Source: CAIYXV01 sp035506255 (GTDB lineage Bacteria; Margulisbacteria; WOR-1; XYC2-FULL-46-14; WPAF01). From it: a stretch of 15,165 nt of DNA. A model generated the notes under the pieces. It was not told the origin of the DNA. It ran no database searches and saw nothing but the letters and a program-made list of their open reading frames with translations. Of this stretch, positions 13,247 to 15,165 are shown piece by piece (within the stretch, counting starts at the first letter, position 1; each line of letters opens with the position of its first letter). Position numbers and translations under genes: made by a program. The DNA lies in assembly GCA_035506255.1 (NCBI GenBank), contig DATJPS010000027.1, positions 1 through 15,165 of the forward strand. Direction: 5' to 3'.

Positions 13247-15165
13247 AGAGCCTCTTGTATTCGTAATAGCTCCCCATCACCTTCTGGACGTAGTTGCGCG
13301 TCTCGCGCAGCGGGATGTATTCGATGAACTCGTCAATGTCCAGATTGATCATGTCGCCATTGTACCAGTTATTGACCCACTTTTTAACCCTTCCCGACCC
13401 GCCGTTGTACCCGGCCAGCGCCAGGAACACGTTGCCCCGGAACTCGTCGAGCAGATTCTTTAAATAATACGTTCCCATCATGATGTTGACGTTGGCCTCG
13501 TACATCATGCTGGACCGGAACGGATATAGCTTCAGATCTTTCGCGATCAGGCGGCCGGTGGAGGGGATGATCTGCATCAGGCCGTACGCGTGCGAATGCG
13601 ACAGCGCGGCCGGATTGAACCGGCTCTCTTCGCGGATCAGCGCCAGGGTCAGCAGCGGGTCCAGCTGGTTCTTCTGCGAATATTTGAGAACGTAGTTCCA
13701 GAACCCCTTTGGGTATGAAAATTGGAACAATTGGGGATCGATCCGGTCCGGCTTTCCGGCTATCACCGCATCGGCCACCTTACTTTCCGAAAGCAGTATC
13801 GGGGTCCGGTATTCGCCCGAACGCTGGAGGATGCGCGCCATCGTCGCCTGCGCTGATTCCTTGTCTCCGCTCGCTTCCAGTATCCGCTTCCCTTCCACCG
13901 CCGCAAAGTCCATCAGATCAAGCTCGACCAGTGATCGATACCGTTCTACGCTTTCCTTGACCTCCGCGCTGCGGGCCGCTTCTATTGTCAATCGCTGGTC
14001 CGTTCTTGCGATAATGTCATCGTCGTCCGAAAGGGATGCCAGTTCGTTAATGGGAATGGACTTCCCTCTGGGTATCGCGTAGCCGAGCGAGATCAGCTTT
14101 TCCTTCGCCCGGTAAGATGAATAGGTGTGATCGTAACGGTCGGCCAGGTAATAATAAATGCCGGCCGCCGCGTCCGTCTTTCCCTGCCGCTCCGCCAGTT
14201 TTCCCCACCAGAGCAGGCACTTGGGCGTATCGTCCCCGGTATTTTTAAGCTTGGCCAGGGAGAAGGTCCGGTAGGCGTTATCGAAATCGTACTTTTTATA
14301 ATAATACATCCCGGCCTTGAACAGGGCGCTGTCGACATAGCTCGATTTAGGATAACGGTCGGCCAGATAAAGGTAGGTCTCGGCCGCCGCCTGGGGACTG
14401 TCGAGCCCTTCAAAGTATACGCCCAGATAATAGCAGGCATTATCGGCATAATTGCTATCGGGATAGTTCTCGATCACCTTGCTCATATAATTGGCGGCGG
14501 TGGCATAGCGACCTCTTCGCCCGTACGCCCGGCCCAGATAGTACAAATTGCTCCCCTGCTCTTTTTCGGGCGTATAGCTGAGGCTTTTTTCGATATTGGC
14601 GATCGCGTCGTCCAGCTTTCCCCCCGAGGATTCTGACCTTCCCAGCATCATGAACGCCCGGCCCGCGTACTTGCTATGCGGGTACTGCATGGCCAGCCGG
14701 TGGAAGACCGTTTCCGCTTCGTCGTACTCCCCGGCATTGAAGCTGGCCATGCCGTTACGGTAAAGGTCTTCCGGCTTTGCCTGGTAAGCGGGCAGTTCGT
14801 AAATGCTCGCCAGCTTGCGGATCCTGATCCTCGCCTTTTTGGCGAATTCGCTCAGGGGATGGTAGAGGTCGACCTCATTGTAGATATCGTAAGCAGACCG
14901 GATATTGCCGATCTTTTCATAACTGCACGCCAGCGCGAACCCGGCCTCGGCCGCGTTCGGTTCGCTCGAAAAGTCGGGAAGGAACCGTTCGTAGGCGGTG
15001 ATCTCCTTTTCGGTGTCTCCCGCCCGCTCATAACTTCTGGCCGATTTAAGCAAGGCGTCCCCGAAAAGCGGGCTTTCTTTCGCCACTTTTTGATATGCCG
15101 GGCCCGCCAGATCGTAGTTCCCGTGATTAAAATAGATCTCGGCGATGTCGTACCAGGCATAATCT
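13230..15165 (-). CDS. TPR-repeat lytic murein transglycosylase (SLT domain), start outside window
   Basis: The frame stays open to the right edge and TPR-like sequence (DYAWYDIAEIYFNHGNYD) continues upstream of the GTG at 15086, so that GTG is not the start. At least 644 residues are visible. The N-terminal two thirds are TPR/Sel1-like helical repeats (for example AETVFHRLAMQYPHSKYAGRA and AAETYLYLADRYPKSSYVD). The C-terminal ~150 residues form a Slt70-type lysozyme-like domain: IREESRF, with the catalytic Glu codon at 13626-13628, then AYGLMQIIPSTG, AGYNGG and ETRNYVQKV. It should cleave peptidoglycan in the periplasm, producing 1,6-anhydro ends. A signal peptide would lie beyond the window. 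Its end overlaps ruvB by 17 bases. Confidence 0.92.
   Translation of the reverse strand, partial: DYAWYDIAEIYFNHGNYDLAGPAYQKVAKESPLFGDALLKSARSYERAGDTEKEITAYERFLPDFSSEPNAAEAGFALACSYEKIGNIRSAYDIYNEVDLYHPLSEFAKKARIRIRKLASIYELPAYQAKPEDLYRNGMASFNAGEYDEAETVFHRLAMQYPHSKYAGRAFMMLGRSESSGGKLDDAIANIEKSLSYTPEKEQGSNLYYLGRAYGRRGRYATAANYMSKVIENYPDSNYADNACYYLGVYFEGLDSPQAAAETYLYLADRYPKSSYVDSALFKAGMYYYKKYDFDNAYRTFSLAKLKNTGDDTPKCLLWWGKLAERQGKTDAAAGIYYYLADRYDHTYSSYRAKEKLISLGYAIPRGKSIPINELASLSDDDDIIARTDQRLTIEAARSAEVKESVERYRSLVELDLMDFAAVEGKRILEASGDKESAQATMARILQRSGEYRTPILLSESKVADAVIAGKPDRIDPQLFQFSYPKGFWNYVLKYSQKNQLDPLLTLALIREESRFNPAALSHSHAYGLMQIIPSTGRLIAKDLKLYPFRSSMMYEANVNIMMGTYYLKNLLDEFRGNVFLALAGYNGGSGRVKKWVNNWYNGDMINLDIDEFIEYIPLRETRNYVQKVMGSYYEYKRLYGGRS

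Noticed and set aside
15084..15086. GTG as start of the transglycosylase gene
   Set aside because: The frame continues upstream with TPR-like sequence to the window edge, and no signal peptide follows the GTG.

Overview
The window is bacterial, moderately GC-rich and very densely coded. Sixteen genes fill it, no gap exceeds 100 bases, and there is no tRNA, rRNA, CRISPR array or insertion sequence. A secretin, a PilP-like lipoprotein, a type IV pilin-like protein and a murein transglycosylase together indicate a cell with an outer membrane. The long Ser/Thr linker in the pilin, the compact layout and the mix of families resemble uncultured lineages near Cyanobacteria such as Margulisbacteria/Saganbacteria (WOR-1). 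That placement is recollection and inference, not proof.

Left part (1-3000): a truncated DRE-TIM acyltransferase (homocitrate/isopropylmalate synthase type, minus strand) diverges from a pilin-like gene (plus strand) that carries 60 Thr and 3 Ser in a 63-residue linker. The pilin gene converges on a CHASE4-HAMP sensor that has no output domain. Middle (3074-7773): a tight four-gene plus-strand operon encodes a membrane-anchored Ig-like protein, a GT-C-like polytopic membrane protein, a radical SAM protein with a degenerate B12-binding-like N-terminus, and a polyprenyl-phosphate-sugar-synthase-like GT2. It reads as an uncharacterised envelope glycosylation module. Then follow aroE (plus), a YfcE/MJ0936-type phosphodiesterase (minus) and a UPF0280 protein (plus).

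Right part (10021-15165): all genes are on the minus strand. Read in their own direction they are a TPR-rich lytic transglycosylase (start beyond the window), ruvB, hisB, an 87-base gap, a PilP-like lipoprotein and a short secretin. The last two probably belong to the same type IV pilus or type II secretion machinery as the pilin at the other end.

Two architectural themes stand out. First, several transcription units begin with an extended -10 box (TGnTAYAAT), in three cases only 6-7 bases before the start codon and without a Shine-Dalgarno site, which predicts leaderless mRNAs. Second, all three convergent gene pairs overlap at their stop codons, two of them through a 4-base palindrome (TTAA, CTAG) that supplies both stops, leaving no room for ordinary intergenic terminators.
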